The translations under genes were made by a program, and so were the position numbers. From Chamaelirium japonicum (Eukaryota > Streptophyta > Magnoliopsida > Liliales > Melanthiaceae), in NCBI GenBank assembly GCA_947650365.1, contig CANTAL010000133.1, positions 62,001 to 126,000 on the forward strand: a stretch of 64,000 nt of DNA. The letters run 5' to 3'. Below, one piece after another: positions 43,761 to 54,558 of the stretch (positions are counted from its first letter, which is position 1; each line of letters begins with the position of its first letter). Under the pieces are notes generated by a model. That model had not been told where the DNA came from, did not search any database, and saw nothing but the letters and a program-made list of their open reading frames with translations.

Positions 43761-44940
43761 CGTGTCGCAACCCGAACTAAACTAACTATGGCAAGAAATA
43801 GGAGCATGAGTTCTTACATAACTCATGAGCATGTGCGATGCCAAAGATTCAAAGTACTCAGCATAGCGCCTTAGTGTCAGTCGACTTAGGTGAAACACCG
43901 TTTCAGTCAAATCAATATTGGGACATGTAGTGTTGTACTGTTGTAGGTTAGCCGTTCGTGTCATAACCCAAACCGAACTAACTATGGCGAGGCACGGAGC
44001 ATGAGCTCTTATGTAACTCGGGAGCATATATAACGCTAAAGATTCGGAATACTCTGTGTAGCACCTTAGTATCGGTCAACTTAGGCGAAATACTATTTTG
44101 GTTGAACTGACATCGGGACACATAACATTGTAGTATTTTAGATTAGCCGGTCGTGTCACAACCCAAACCAGACTAACTGTGGCAAGGCATAGGAGCATGA
44201 GTTCTTACGTAACTTGGGAGCATATGTGATGCCAAAGATTCGGAGTACTCAGCAAAGCGTCTGTGTATCAATTGATTTAGGCGAAGAACCGTTTCGGTAG
44301 AACCTAGGTCAGGGCATATAACCTTGCGCCGTTGCTAGTTAGCCAGCCGTGTCACAATCCGAACCGGACTAACTGTGGTGAGATATGGGAATATGAGTTC
44401 TTATGTAACTCGGGAGTATGTGCAATGCCAAAGATTCGGAGTACTTGGTGTAGCACTTTAGTGTCGATCGACTTAGGTGAAATACTATTTCAGTCAAACC
44501 GACGTCGGGACAAGTTGTGTTATATCATTGCAGGTTAGCCGGTCGTGTCACAATCCGAACTGGACTAACTGTAGCGAGGCATGGGAGCATGAGTTCTTAC
44601 ATAACTCGAGAGCATGTGCAATACCAAAGATTCGGAGTACTCAGCGTAGCGCCTATGCATTGGTTAACTTAGGCAAAGCATCGTTTCGATCGAACCTATG
44701 TTAGGACCCATAGTCTTGCACTATTGCAGGTTAGTCGGTCGTGTCACAACCCAAACCGGACTAATGTGGCGAGGCACGAGAGCATGAGTTCTTATATAAC
44801 TCGGGAGCATGTGGGACGCCAAAGATTCAGAGCACTCAGCGTAGCGCCTATGTATCGGTTGACTTAGGTGAGGCGTCGTTTCGGTCCAACCAACTTCAGG
44901 ACATGTATGCTTGCTAGCTTTGCACTGTTACACTTGGCCA
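43761..44940. repeat. 196-bp tandem array, right part
   Basis: CGTGTC recurs at 43761, 43958, 44152, 44348, 44544 and 44740, so the unit is 194-197 bp. It continues the array interrupted at 30520. Units also share GGAGCATGAGTTCTTA and GATTCGGAGTACTC. No coding sequence. Confidence 0.9.
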
Positions 44941-45017
44941 TTTATATAGCGTTGGTTGAAAATAATTTGAAATGGGAAATAGTCACATCTTTATTCATAG
45001 TTCGAGGGCAATTATAT

Positions 45018-47160
45018 CTATTGATATAATATTTTGAGATGTGATACATTCCACGCTCTTGGAAGTTTTCGTCCTTCTAAGGTGACGAGCCGACAAGAAC
45101 CTTTCCCACCTGCTGATTCGACGATGTACGGTCCTTCCCAGTTTGGGGCGAACTTTTCACTGCCTTCCTCTCTTGTGTTTGGGAAGACCACCCTGAGGAC
45201 CAGGTCGACGATATTGAACTGCTTATTGTTGACCTTGCGATTATAAGCTGACTTGATCTTTTGCTGATAGCTGGCAATGTGCAAGGGTGCTTGATCACGG
45301 AGCTTGTCTGCGTAGTTGAGATTATTGATGTGAAGCTCCTCGTTGACTCCCTACTCCATTGCAAGAGTCTTGAGAGTTAGGCAGATGGCTTCTATTGGCA
45401 TAACTACCTTTGATCCGTAAGTCAGATGGAAGGGTAAGAACCCAGTTGATCGATGAGGCATGGTCCGATAGCCCTATAGAACCTTGGGAAGGACCTTCTC
45501 CCAGAGTCCCTTCTTGTCATCTAACTTCTTATTAAGTGTGCCAAGGATGGCTCTGTTGGAAGCTTCAGATTTTAGGGTTTTATTTTTCTAGAATAAATAG
45601 TTAGTATCATTATAGATTATTTCACCTTTATAATACTTAGCACTAGTTAGTATGGCTCTTACGGAGTCACTTTATCCTCAAAGTAACTTAGGGCTTGTGT
45701 TGTTCGTTTGACACAAACCTAGGTTCCAAGTACGAGTTGAGTTCGAGGTCCGGTAGACGAATATTCGATTAATAGGACTTGCAGCTTCGAGGAGCTGATA
45801 GGGAGCTGGAGTAGAGAAGGAGCTTGACTTGAGAAGCATATTTGACCTAGTTTTGTATAGTTGTGTTATGTCTTCCTATAGACATTTAAGGTTATACCTT
45901 GTACAGAGTTGTGATAAGTCGTCCTGTGGACGATTAAGGAGTATACCTCCTTGGAGTTGCAATTTGTTATAATATGGCATCCTTTGGACGATTGAAATTT
46001 AGTTGTGGATTGTAGATGAGTTAGTAATGACTTGGCATCTGATACTATCTGAAAATATCTAGTCTTGTGTGTCTGTAATAAGGAACCCTTCATGGCTATG
46101 AGTGGTTATGAGATTCAGCTTGCCCTCTGGGCTCGAGTATCGAACTCCAACGATAGTAGCACCTTACTTGGGGAAAGGGAGTAGTCTTCCTCCCTCGTAA
46201 TAGTGATATCCTCGGTATTCGAGTAGCGAACTTTTACTTTCTTCACCCTCTTTTCAAATAATAATAACTATCTTATTCCCCTTGCAAGGACATGACCGTA
46301 CACTGTTTAATTAGGCATTGGGTTAGTCCGAGCAAGAGTGAGCGAATAAACTTTAATAAAACTAAATCCCTTTACAAAAAAAATCACACCTTGAATCTTC
46401 CACCGCAGAGGAAAATTCAGGGCGTGACAGGAAGGTCCTTCTCCTAGAGTCCCTTATTATCATCTAACTTCTTCTTGAGTGTGCCGAGGATAGCTCTGTT
46501 GGAAGCTTCAACTTGACTATTGTATTGAAGATACCTTAGGGTGGAATAGAAAAACTTGGTCCCGTTGCTTTGACCGAATTTTCAAAATTTATCCGAGTCA
46601 AACCGAGCTCCGTTGTTGGTAACTAACACTTGCGGTGTGCCGAAAGTTGAGAAGATGTTCTTTTTTATGAACTTAATAACTTCGTCGTCCATCTCTCGGA
46701 AGAGAGGCACAACTTTAACCCATTTTGTGAAGTAGTCCGTTGCTAGCAGTAGATATTTCTTCTTGCTTGGAGATGGAGGGAATGGAACCAGGAAGTCCAA
46801 CCCCTATTGATGGAATAGCCAAGGACTCGTCAGAGTATAGAGCTCATCCATAGGGAGATGGATTGCCCGGGCGTGCCGTTGACAGGACTCACCCTTCTAA
46901 ACAAATTGACAAGCTTCCTTAGCCATAGTGGGCCAGTAGTAACCTTGAAGTTTGACCTTCCCTTTGAGAGATCTACCGTCGGAGTGATTACCACAGACTC
47001 CAACATGGATGCTGGCCAGGATCGCTTCTGCTTGGTCCGAACCAACACACTTTATATGCATTCTGCCGTGAGACTCGAAGTAGAGGTCGTCTCCGTGCAG
47101 GCGGTAGTATGGAAGTTTCCTCTGTAGTCGTCTAGCTTGAATGGGGTCTTCAGGCATTAT
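45018..47160 (-). pseudogene. outer Tat integrase, split by a solo LTR
   Basis: The C-terminal module (45018-45284) reads SYQQKIKSAYNRKVNNKQF then FAPNWEGPYIVESAGGKGS. The core at 46582-46800 has KKKYLLLATDYFTKWVKVVP and VLVTNNGARFDSDKF (catalytic DNG now NNG). The zinc-binding part at 46897-47157 keeps HVGVCGNHSDGRSLKGKVK. Insertion at 45570-46429 separates core and C-terminus, and stops are many. Confidence 0.85.
45570..46429 (-). mobile_element. solo LTR inserted in the outer integrase
   Basis: On the minus strand it starts TGTCACGCCCTGAATTTTCC, a common opening of plant gypsy LTRs, and runs for about 0.86 kb without coding sequence. It is flanked not by a 5-bp repeat but by two diverged copies of about 80 bp of integrase sequence (45488-45567 and 46430-46509). 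The left end is uncertain. Confidence 0.6.
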
Positions 47161-47279
47161 GTTATGCCCAAAGAAGTTAAGGATTGGCTATCTCCAATCC
47201 AACTGACTATCGGCTAGGGTGAAAGTGAGGGTTGGCTGTCTCCAACCTTTGTTGATTTTCACTGTGGCGACTAGATGGC

Positions 47280-48290
47280 GCTCAAGGCTAGTCTTGGGTT
47301 GGGCAGCTCTTGGTAGTCGATGTAGATTTGATGCTTGTCGATAGGATCTCCCAGTACCGAGGCAGTGTTGGCGAGGGTGTCGGCTTCACGATTCTTTGCT
47401 CTCGGAATCTGGATAAACTTGACATCAGTGAACTGCTACTTGAGATGTTGCATAAGGACTAGGTAGTGTTGCATTATCTTTTTTTGTGCTACATAATCCT
47501 CATTGATCTGCCTGATTATTAATTAGGAATCATTAAAGACGGTGAGGTGATTTACCCCCAAAGCATGAGTAATCTACAATCCAAAGATGAGTGCTTCTTA
47601 CTCGACTTTGTTGTTTATGGTATTAATCAGAGAACAATGACCTTCTCCAAGTGATCGAGCTCAGGGGATATTAGAACTATCCTAATTTCCTAGCCGATAG
47701 CACTTGAAGCTCCATCAGTATAGAGCTTCCATCGTGCGACTTCTATTGAAGGAGGCTTAAGGCTCGAATTGAAGCAGCGATCGTCGTTGTCATCGAGATG
47801 CATCTCCGGATCATCTTCAAAAGCAATTGGATCATCAACGAGGAAGTTGGTGAGAAAGTCTGCCATAGCTTGCCCTTTGACTGAGATTCGAGGTTCAAAT
47901 TGAATGCCAAAAACACTTATCTCGATTACCCACTTCGTTATCCGATCGGCTCGACTTGCCTTATTGAGGATGTCTTTGAGAGGATGCCCGGAGGTGATGG
48001 TGACCAAGTGTGAGACAAAGTAGGGACAAAGTTACCTAATGGCTGCTAGTAGAGCCAAGGTGACCTTATCTGTTCATGAGTAACGAGTCTCGGTTGGCAG
48101 AAGGGTATAGTTGATGTAGTAAATAGGATGTTCAACACCATCCTTTCTGTTGACCAAGACTGCACTGATGGCTTCATCGGTGACGTCGAGATATAGCTAG
48201 AGTTGTTCTCCCAGTGATGGAGGATGGGAGCGTGAGCAAGTTAGAATTTGATGCTTTGGAAGACTTGCTCGCAGGTCGAGTTCCATTATG
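47280..48290 (-). pseudogene. outer Tat RNase H domains
   Basis: The first RNase H (47860-48007 and upstream) reads LKDILNKASRADRITKWVIE and RISVKGQAMADFLTNFLVDD. The archaeal-type domain begins at about 47730 with WKLYTDGASSAIG and quickly decays into stops; RAKNREADTL near 47380 marks its end. The order is the same as in the inner element. Confidence 0.75.
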
Positions 48291-49352
48291 AGGTATCTAC
48301 CTTGTAAAGATTGTTGAAGAATGTCTTGCATTTGTTTGAGGACTTGGAAAGGAATCGGTTGAGGGCTGCCAACCTTCCTGTAAGGCGCTGAACCTCCTTC
48401 GAGTTAGAAGGCGATGGCATTTCAAGGATTGCTCGAATTTGGTTTGGATTTGCTTCGATTCCCCTCCTAGTTACTAGGTGTCCCATGAACTTGCTCGATT
48501 GCACTCCGAAAGTGCACTTAGCTGGATCCAGCTTCATGCGATACTTCCTCGGAACTTGGAAGGTTTCAACAAGGTCAGAGAGATGATATGCTCAAGTTTG
48601 GCTTTTGGTGAGCAGGTCGTCGACTAGACTTTGACATTATAGACGATCTGCTCTTTGAACATCTTCGTGACTAACTTCTGATAGGTTGACCCTACGTTCT
48701 TGAGACCGAAGGGTATAACATTGTAGCAGTAAAAGCATTTGTCTGTTATGAAGCAAGTCTTCTCTTGATCGTCGGGATGCAACGTGATTTGATTGTAGCC
48801 TGAGTATCCGTCCATGAAAGATAGAAGCTCGTGGCTAGCGGTGGCGTCGACAAGTCTATCTATACTTGGCATGGGGAGCGGATCCTTGGGACAGGCTTTG
48901 CTAAGGTTGGAGAAGTCAATGCAGACTCTGATTTTCCCGTTCTTCTTCGGGACGATGACGATGCTGGAGATCTAAGTTGGGTACTCTACTTCACGAATGA
49001 AGCCTGTCGCGAGCAACTTGTCGATCTCTTCTCGAACCGCAACCAGCCACTCTAGTCTGATTATTCGAGGCTTTTGTTTGATCGTGTTCGCTCCTTCTTT
49101 GATGGTAAGCTACTGGCATGCATCGTCCGGACTGATCCTGGGCATGTCTTTGAAGCTCCAGGTGAAGACGTTGATGTTGAACTTGAGGAAAGATACCATG
49201 TCTTGCGCTTCTGCATCGCTAAGACTAGTACCAATAAATGTTTCTTGAAGAATATCATCGTTGCCAAGGTTTACTCGGACGATCTATTAGATCGAAGGTG
49301 GATCCTCCCACTCCGTCAGTGCAGGCTTAGGCAGCAGAGGCTCCCTTGACTG
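48286..49352 (-). pseudogene. outer Tat reverse transcriptase
   Basis: Recognisable blocks are RLVDATASHELLSFMDGYSG, CYNVIPFGLKNVGSTYQKLV and LDPAKCTFGVQSSKFMGHLV. At 48625-48640 a one-base loss shifts the frame inside YVDD, leaving VDDLLTKS in another frame. It begins in frame after the TAG at 49353. Confidence 0.85.
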
Positions 49353-49850
49353 CTATCTGGTCGAGGGACTAGCTTCTTCGGCTGAACGCTTAATCGGTAT
49401 TGCATTGGGCATCGACTGAACTCGTACAGCCATGGCCTTGCAATATCTGCTCATCTGTTGGCTCCTTCTAATGCACCTGATACCCTCCCCAATTGGGAAC
49501 TTGAGGAGTTGGTGATAAGATGAAGAGATGGTATTGATCTGATGGAGGAAGGGTCTGCCCAGGATGGCATTGTAGTTTGACGTTTCCTCGACAACGGTGA
49601 ACCGAATGGACTCTAGCATCTCCAGCCCAAGATCGAGCGTGAACCTTGTCTCCCCCATAGTCATGCTCTACTCACCATTGAAGCCGGTGATAATGGAGGG
49701 GACTACGTCAAGGCTCTCATATTTGTGACCGATGCACTTAAAGCAGTCGAAGAATATGATACCGATGGAGCTACCAGTATCTACAAGGATCCAATTGACT
49801 GAGTTTCTATCGATGAAGAGCCGAAGGATCTATTAAGGTCTTGGTCGGTG
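49353..49850 (-). pseudogene. outer Tat protease region
   Basis: The active site reads ILVDTGSSIGIIFFDCFK (about 49730-49790) and the end motif YNAILGRPFLHQINTISSSY near 49540. TAG at 49668 and TAG at 49353 stand at the same aligned codons as the stops at 40713 and 40398 in the inner element. The second is followed by CAG TCA. Confidence 0.82.
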
Positions 49851-51809
49851 AAGAGGATTGCTGGCCACGGAAGGACTTTAATTACCTTTTTGATCTAAGA
49901 TTCCTCGACTTGAGACACTGTGCACATGTGATGGACATGTCATACTTGGCGTTCGACTTCCTTCTGAGTCGAAGTTTGGTGATGGAGATTACTGTGGATA
50001 CCATAGATCTTCACTCGGACTATGAGGGGGGTGAATTGATGTACAATTGAATGGATCTAACACATCTCCTTCTCCCTTTGAGGAGGGGGAGGAGGAGGAG
50101 AATCATTTGCAGGTCGATATCGGTTTTGAATTCCTGGAAGTGGCCTTCTTGTAAAAAGTCCTCCAAGTGGTACTTTAGACTGTAACTTTGGGGTAATAGG
50201 GTGGCTGTGAAACCGATGAAAATCGCAGTAGACCGACTTGTCCTCCATTTGCTTGGTGCCGAGCTCGAGAAGACCAGGCCTTTTGAGGTAGTATTCATGC
50301 TAGATCTGCTCGAGGATGATATCGATAGGCAGATTCCAGTCGGTGAACGTGGTCCTTCGAGGCTTTGCGGGTCTATCGCATGCCCGCTTCAGCCTCTTAG
50401 AGGCTTCACCTTCCTTTGCCTAAGCGTTGTGAGCTCGAGCTGTTGGTCGCGCCGACTCATTGTCGGAAGGATGCTTCTTGAGGTTGTGCTCCTTATGAGC
50501 GATCTGATCATCCTTCACCTCGATCTCCTACTGGATTTAATCGAATAATACTTTGAGGGAGGCAGGCGGGTTATTGTATATATGGAGATCATAGTGTAAG
50601 GTGCTCTGGAACGCCAACATGACCGCTTCATCATCGAGGTGACGTCCGTAGAGTGCGGCGTGATCGTTCCGAAGCCTCCGAGTGAACTCTTGGAGGGTTT
50701 CATCCGATTCCATCCGGAGCCGGTAGAGGAGTCCAACTTCTTCTCTAGCTTGAGGTTCAGCAAATAGTGCTGGACAAAGAGATCCGCTAGATCTCCTAAC
50801 CAACTTACGAAGCCCGCCGGGAGGTAGTGATACCAATCAAGCAATATGTCATCCGGGCTGCCTGCAAAGGTGCGACATAGAACCTTGTGGTCGTGATCAT
50901 GCAGCGTCAATGCTTGCTTGAAAGTGAGGACATGCAACTTTGGGTCCCCCATTGAACAGTTAAACTTAGGGAGGATTAGAGTTCTCTAGGTTCGGGGGAA
51001 AGGAGATCGGAGAATTTGTTGATGGAGTGGCCCTTCGAAGGCGTCATTATTCCGATGATCACCTTGTTGGTCGGAGACGAATCTCAGAGGGAGAGGAGGC
51101 AATGAGGGGGTTGGAGTCCTTGTCGGGCAATGCTCTGTTAAAGTTCGGTCATAGTTATGATTTGTCGAACTCTGGGGCAACGACCACCATTTTGAACATC
51201 CCTCCCGATGCAGGGGTCGAAGGATGACTCGGAGTCGAGAGACTCAGGATGATGAGCAGACTCACTAATGTGCTCCTAAACTATCTGTCTAGGAGGGATG
51301 GGTAAGGGTCCCCTCGAGAGGGATTCGAGAGATCGTCGGGTAGTGTCTACGACATATCATCTAGAAGGAGCGAGACATGGGTCAAGCGACTGGCGAATGT
51401 CTACTCCATCGTTGATGCCAACTTCTGACTTCGGGAGATTAGCTCCCGCTTCGGCAGTGACCCATCGGAGTGAATCTCTCTTAACCATGAGAACAACATT
51501 TTGCTTCATGAGAGTGAGGAGTTGGAGCTCCTCCACTGTGATCTGATACGTCACCTGTGGGATAGCGACGGGTGAGACGTGCACTTTCCCCAAGCATTGA
51601 GGAGTTGCGTCGGCATGTTGAGGAGATTGCTAAGGCTGAGTCGGAGCGGTACGGTCGACTGACCGCTGACTCCTTGAGTCCACAATAAGTTGCATCTTAG
51701 GGCGTTGGCTTGTCGCAAACCTACGACTCATTGAATGAGTCATAGGTTGCTAGACGTCAGGATGAACGTTACTTCCCTCTAGCTGATCCACGGGTCGTGT
51801 CTTCGCCAT
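49851..51809 (-). pseudogene. outer Tat gag
   Basis: ATG at 51809 matches the inner gag start in place and sequence (MAKTRPVDQLEGSN). The capsid part at 50515-50952 reads HKVLCRTFAGSPDDILLDWY, then LFVQHYLLNLKLEKKLDSST, and in a neighbouring frame LRMESDETLQEFTRRLRNDH. Frameshifts and stops are spread throughout. A decayed YCDFHRFHSH motif lies near 50220. Confidence 0.8.
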
Positions 51810-51919
51810 TTTGGTATAACGATGGAGACAGATGGGTTGCTCAGGCAATCAGTAGTTACTGCTTGACCGAATGAGCTAGGAAGTCTGGAGGTCGCAAGTT
51901 GATAGGGAACAATCCCACA

Positions 51920-52682
51920 TATGGGGGGAGACTACAGCCATCGTACAGTCCCCCTCCAATAGTCGATGGAAGGTGTTAACCTTCGAGATGCGATGAGTTG
52001 TGGGTTGTTGAGCTATCGCGTGCTAAGTTGTCACACATATACTGTAGAGTAGGGAGATAAATAGGGAAAAGAGAGTCTTGACATAGGATGTGGTGACGAA
52101 GTTCGGTTGATGCCTACGTCTCCGTGCAATAAGTTGCAACCTTTGAATCCACCAACTATGAAAAAGTAGAGCTACTCTCGACAGGTCGAGAAGTGCTTAC
52201 ACAAGTAGACAGAGGATGGAGTAGGCTTGATTAGAGTCTGATCACCAGAAGGCTCGAGGAGCTTTAGAATACAGAAAGTGGGATGTCGAATAATGGTTTT
52301 CGATCTGGATTCTTGATCCAGGGATATTTGTTGGGTCTGCTATTTATAAAGGTTTGGGAATATTGGGGGTGTTGATAAATATCCAGGGGGGATTTACCAT
52401 ACCCCAAATAGTCCCCATAGTCCCAAAGCAAGGCTGGCGGGTCCCACCGTCATCTCCATGGGCCCCAAGCAGAGCTGCAAAGTCCCACTGTCGTCTTCAT
52501 GGGTCCCAGGCAGGGTTATGGGTCCCAGTGTCATCTCCGTGGGCCCTAGGCAGGACTGGCGGGTCCCACCGTTGTCTTCGAGGGCCCCAGGCAGGGTTGG
52601 CGGGTCCCATCGTCATCTTCGCGGGCCCTAGGCAAGGCCAGCGGGTCCGACAGTCAGGCGTTAGCCAGATTTTGCACCCACA
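51920..52682 (-). repeat. outer Tat element 5' LTR
   Basis: It starts TATGGGGGGAGACTAC and ends TTTGCACCCACA. It aligns throughout with 24423-25193 but with many differences. A minus-strand TATA box (TTTATAAATAG) lies at about 52339-52349. The primer site next to it is missing. Confidence 0.85.
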
Positions 52683-53460
52683 ACCTCCACGTTCTTTCGT
52701 CTTCGCCTTTTGACTTTTGACTGACCTCTTGAGCTTTCCTCCTGTCCCTCTATTTATAGGTGAAGGGGGGTGGGAGATATGAAAAGATTTATTTGAATCC
52801 CACGAATCTCTCTCCTATGACTACCTGAGATACATCCCTTCCTTTATTGGGGGAATCAATCTTTATTTATTTCTTTTTTTGTTTCCGATGGTTATAGACT
52901 CTATTTTTTTAAGATTTAAATTGATTTTGCACATTTAATCGATGATGATCCGTGCTTTCATTTTGTCCGTCGGATCGAGGGATCGACGTAGATCAACGCT
53001 TGTGCAGACATCTACGCAACCTCCCCCTGCGCATGACGGTTTTCTTTTATTTTTCTTCATTTTCTTCTTCTTCATTTTCTTTCTTTTTCTTTTCTTTTCT
53101 TTCTTTCTTTTACTTTCTTTCTTTCTTTTCTTTCCTTTTTTTTTTCTTTTCTGGTCGATTGCACCCTTCCCGAGCTAGGGAAGGGGGCCGCGGTTCACAA
53201 ATGGGGCCCACACGGCCTTTTCTTTGGCTTGGGGTGGGTCCGATGGGTCCCACTTGCATGGCGTGGGCCCAACTCGGGCCCTCTAAGTCGGCTTTGGACC
53301 TTGGACTTGTATGTGTGGGTCTGGCCTTTGTGTGATTAATTTTTTTTATATCTATAATAATTTTATATTTCTAGAATAAAATTTTAAAAAATAGCATCCG
53401 CCTCTACTCTAATGCTTACTTGGTTATGATCTTTGCTAATTATTGTATTAGAGCCTCTAT
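52683..53460. other. no gene; pyrimidine tract
   Basis: After the LTR there is DNA without coding signs: a TTTC/CTTT-rich tract at about 53040-53150, a GGGCCC-rich stretch to 53330 and AT-rich DNA to 53400. Open stretches across the tract are low-complexity only. Confidence 0.6.
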
Positions 53461-53703
53461 TACATTGGGCGTGCGTGACACGTGACCATCTTTTGTATGG
53501 TGAGAGGCTCTCTTCAAGCCCTAACCTCAAATTCACCGTAAGGCCTCAAACCATCTTCTACCCGCTGTCACTCTTTCTCTCTCGCTTCAGAAGAAGAAGA
53601 AGAAGAAGAAGAGCCAACTTCTAGGTAATTTCCCGCCACCTTTCAACTTCTTCCCGCATTCTCCACCACAATATCCCGTTCTAGGGTTTCGCTTCTTTTT
53701 CGG

Positions 53704-53742
<39 letters not shown>

Positions 53743-53775
53743 TCTCTCTATCTCTCTCCTGTTCTTGGTGATCTT
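53461..53775 (+). promoter_or_regulatory. possible promoter and 5' UTR of the KH-domain gene
   Basis: CGTGACACGTGACC near 53471, a pyrimidine-rich leader, an AGAAGAAGAAG run and TTCTAGGGTTTCGCTTC are typical of plant 5' leaders. Possible donors are AG|GTAATT at about 53623 and TG|GTGATC near 53767. If used, the leader intron would span about 8.8 kb to the acceptor before 62579. No other gene in between could own it. This is inference. Confidence 0.3.
53707..53740. repeat. homopolymer run of 34 C
   Basis: An uninterrupted C run is followed by a TC microsatellite. Such a tract can fold as an i-motif, or G-quadruplex on the other strand; the exact length may be affected by sequencing. Confidence 0.9.
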
Positions 53776-54558
53776 GAAGAGAAACTACGTTTTGAAAATT
53801 ATTTGATTTGTGGAAAATTTTTATTTTTGTGATCTGTACGATTATGCCACTCTTTGGAATTTTACTGTAAAAACGAAAAAAAAATCTTTTTTTTGCTGTA
53901 TTTTTACCTTGGGTATTGGGGGATTAAAATGATTAATTATATATTAATTTAAAACACAATCAGGTGTCTTGAATCATACCTGGATCTTGCTGAACAAGCT
54001 GCTCACCTATTAGAAATTTAATTTCGTGCGAAGTGATGGGTAGTTTGAACCTGGAAGGCACTGTTCAATTAGGTTGGTGTCTCTAGCCTGTGAGGTATAA
54101 TGCTTTGTTGGGTTTGCATGCGATTTATGGTCTGTGTATAGGAGAGAGATGCTTCTCTGAAGCCTTTGATAGAGTTGCAATTTGATCTTTTAAGTGAAAG
54201 CACTGGGCTTCGTTCGTGAGCATAGGGATTGTAATGAAAAAGAGCTGTTCACGCGTAAAGAGGGATAAACAAGAGAAAATATGAATAATACTAGGTCCTA
54301 GCTCCTTGAATTTAGCAAAACCAGGGTTCTATCTTTTTTAGTTATGATGATCAAATTTATTTTGGAGAGGTAGTTGGTGGATTTTCTTTGGCATTAATTG
54401 CTTTAAGTTGTGAGCGGTTACCCTTTTGTAAATTGAGAAGTTTACTTTCCTTTAATGAGGTTGAGCTGCTTATGTGTAGAGTATTACTGATGTGATATTT
54501 TTTGGACCTTGACATGAACAATGTGACATATTATAAGGGGAGAAAGTGTTATAACCAG

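Larger units (their letters stand above)
24423..52682 (-). mobile_element. outer Ty3/gypsy Tat-type element, decayed, carrying a nested relative
   Basis: LTRs at 24423-25193 and 51920-52682 bound gag, protease, RT, two RNase H domains and integrase on the minus strand, plus an antisense gene on the plus strand. Without the nested 30521-43760 element its own length is about 15 kb. The second RNase H (archaeal type) between RT and integrase and the antisense gene are features of the plant Tat lineage. The 5' primer site is deleted (only CCCACAT remains at 51915) and the flanking 5-mers do not match, so the ends have rearranged. All frames are broken. Confidence 0.85.

Noticed and set aside
24423-52682. 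Target duplication for the outer Tat element
   Set aside because: The 5-mers beside the two LTRs (TGGTC and ACCTC) do not match, so I do not claim one.
52942-53335. Open stretches of Phe/Ser/Leu over the pyrimidine tract
   Set aside because: Pure low-complexity coding from CTTT repeats, no gene signals.
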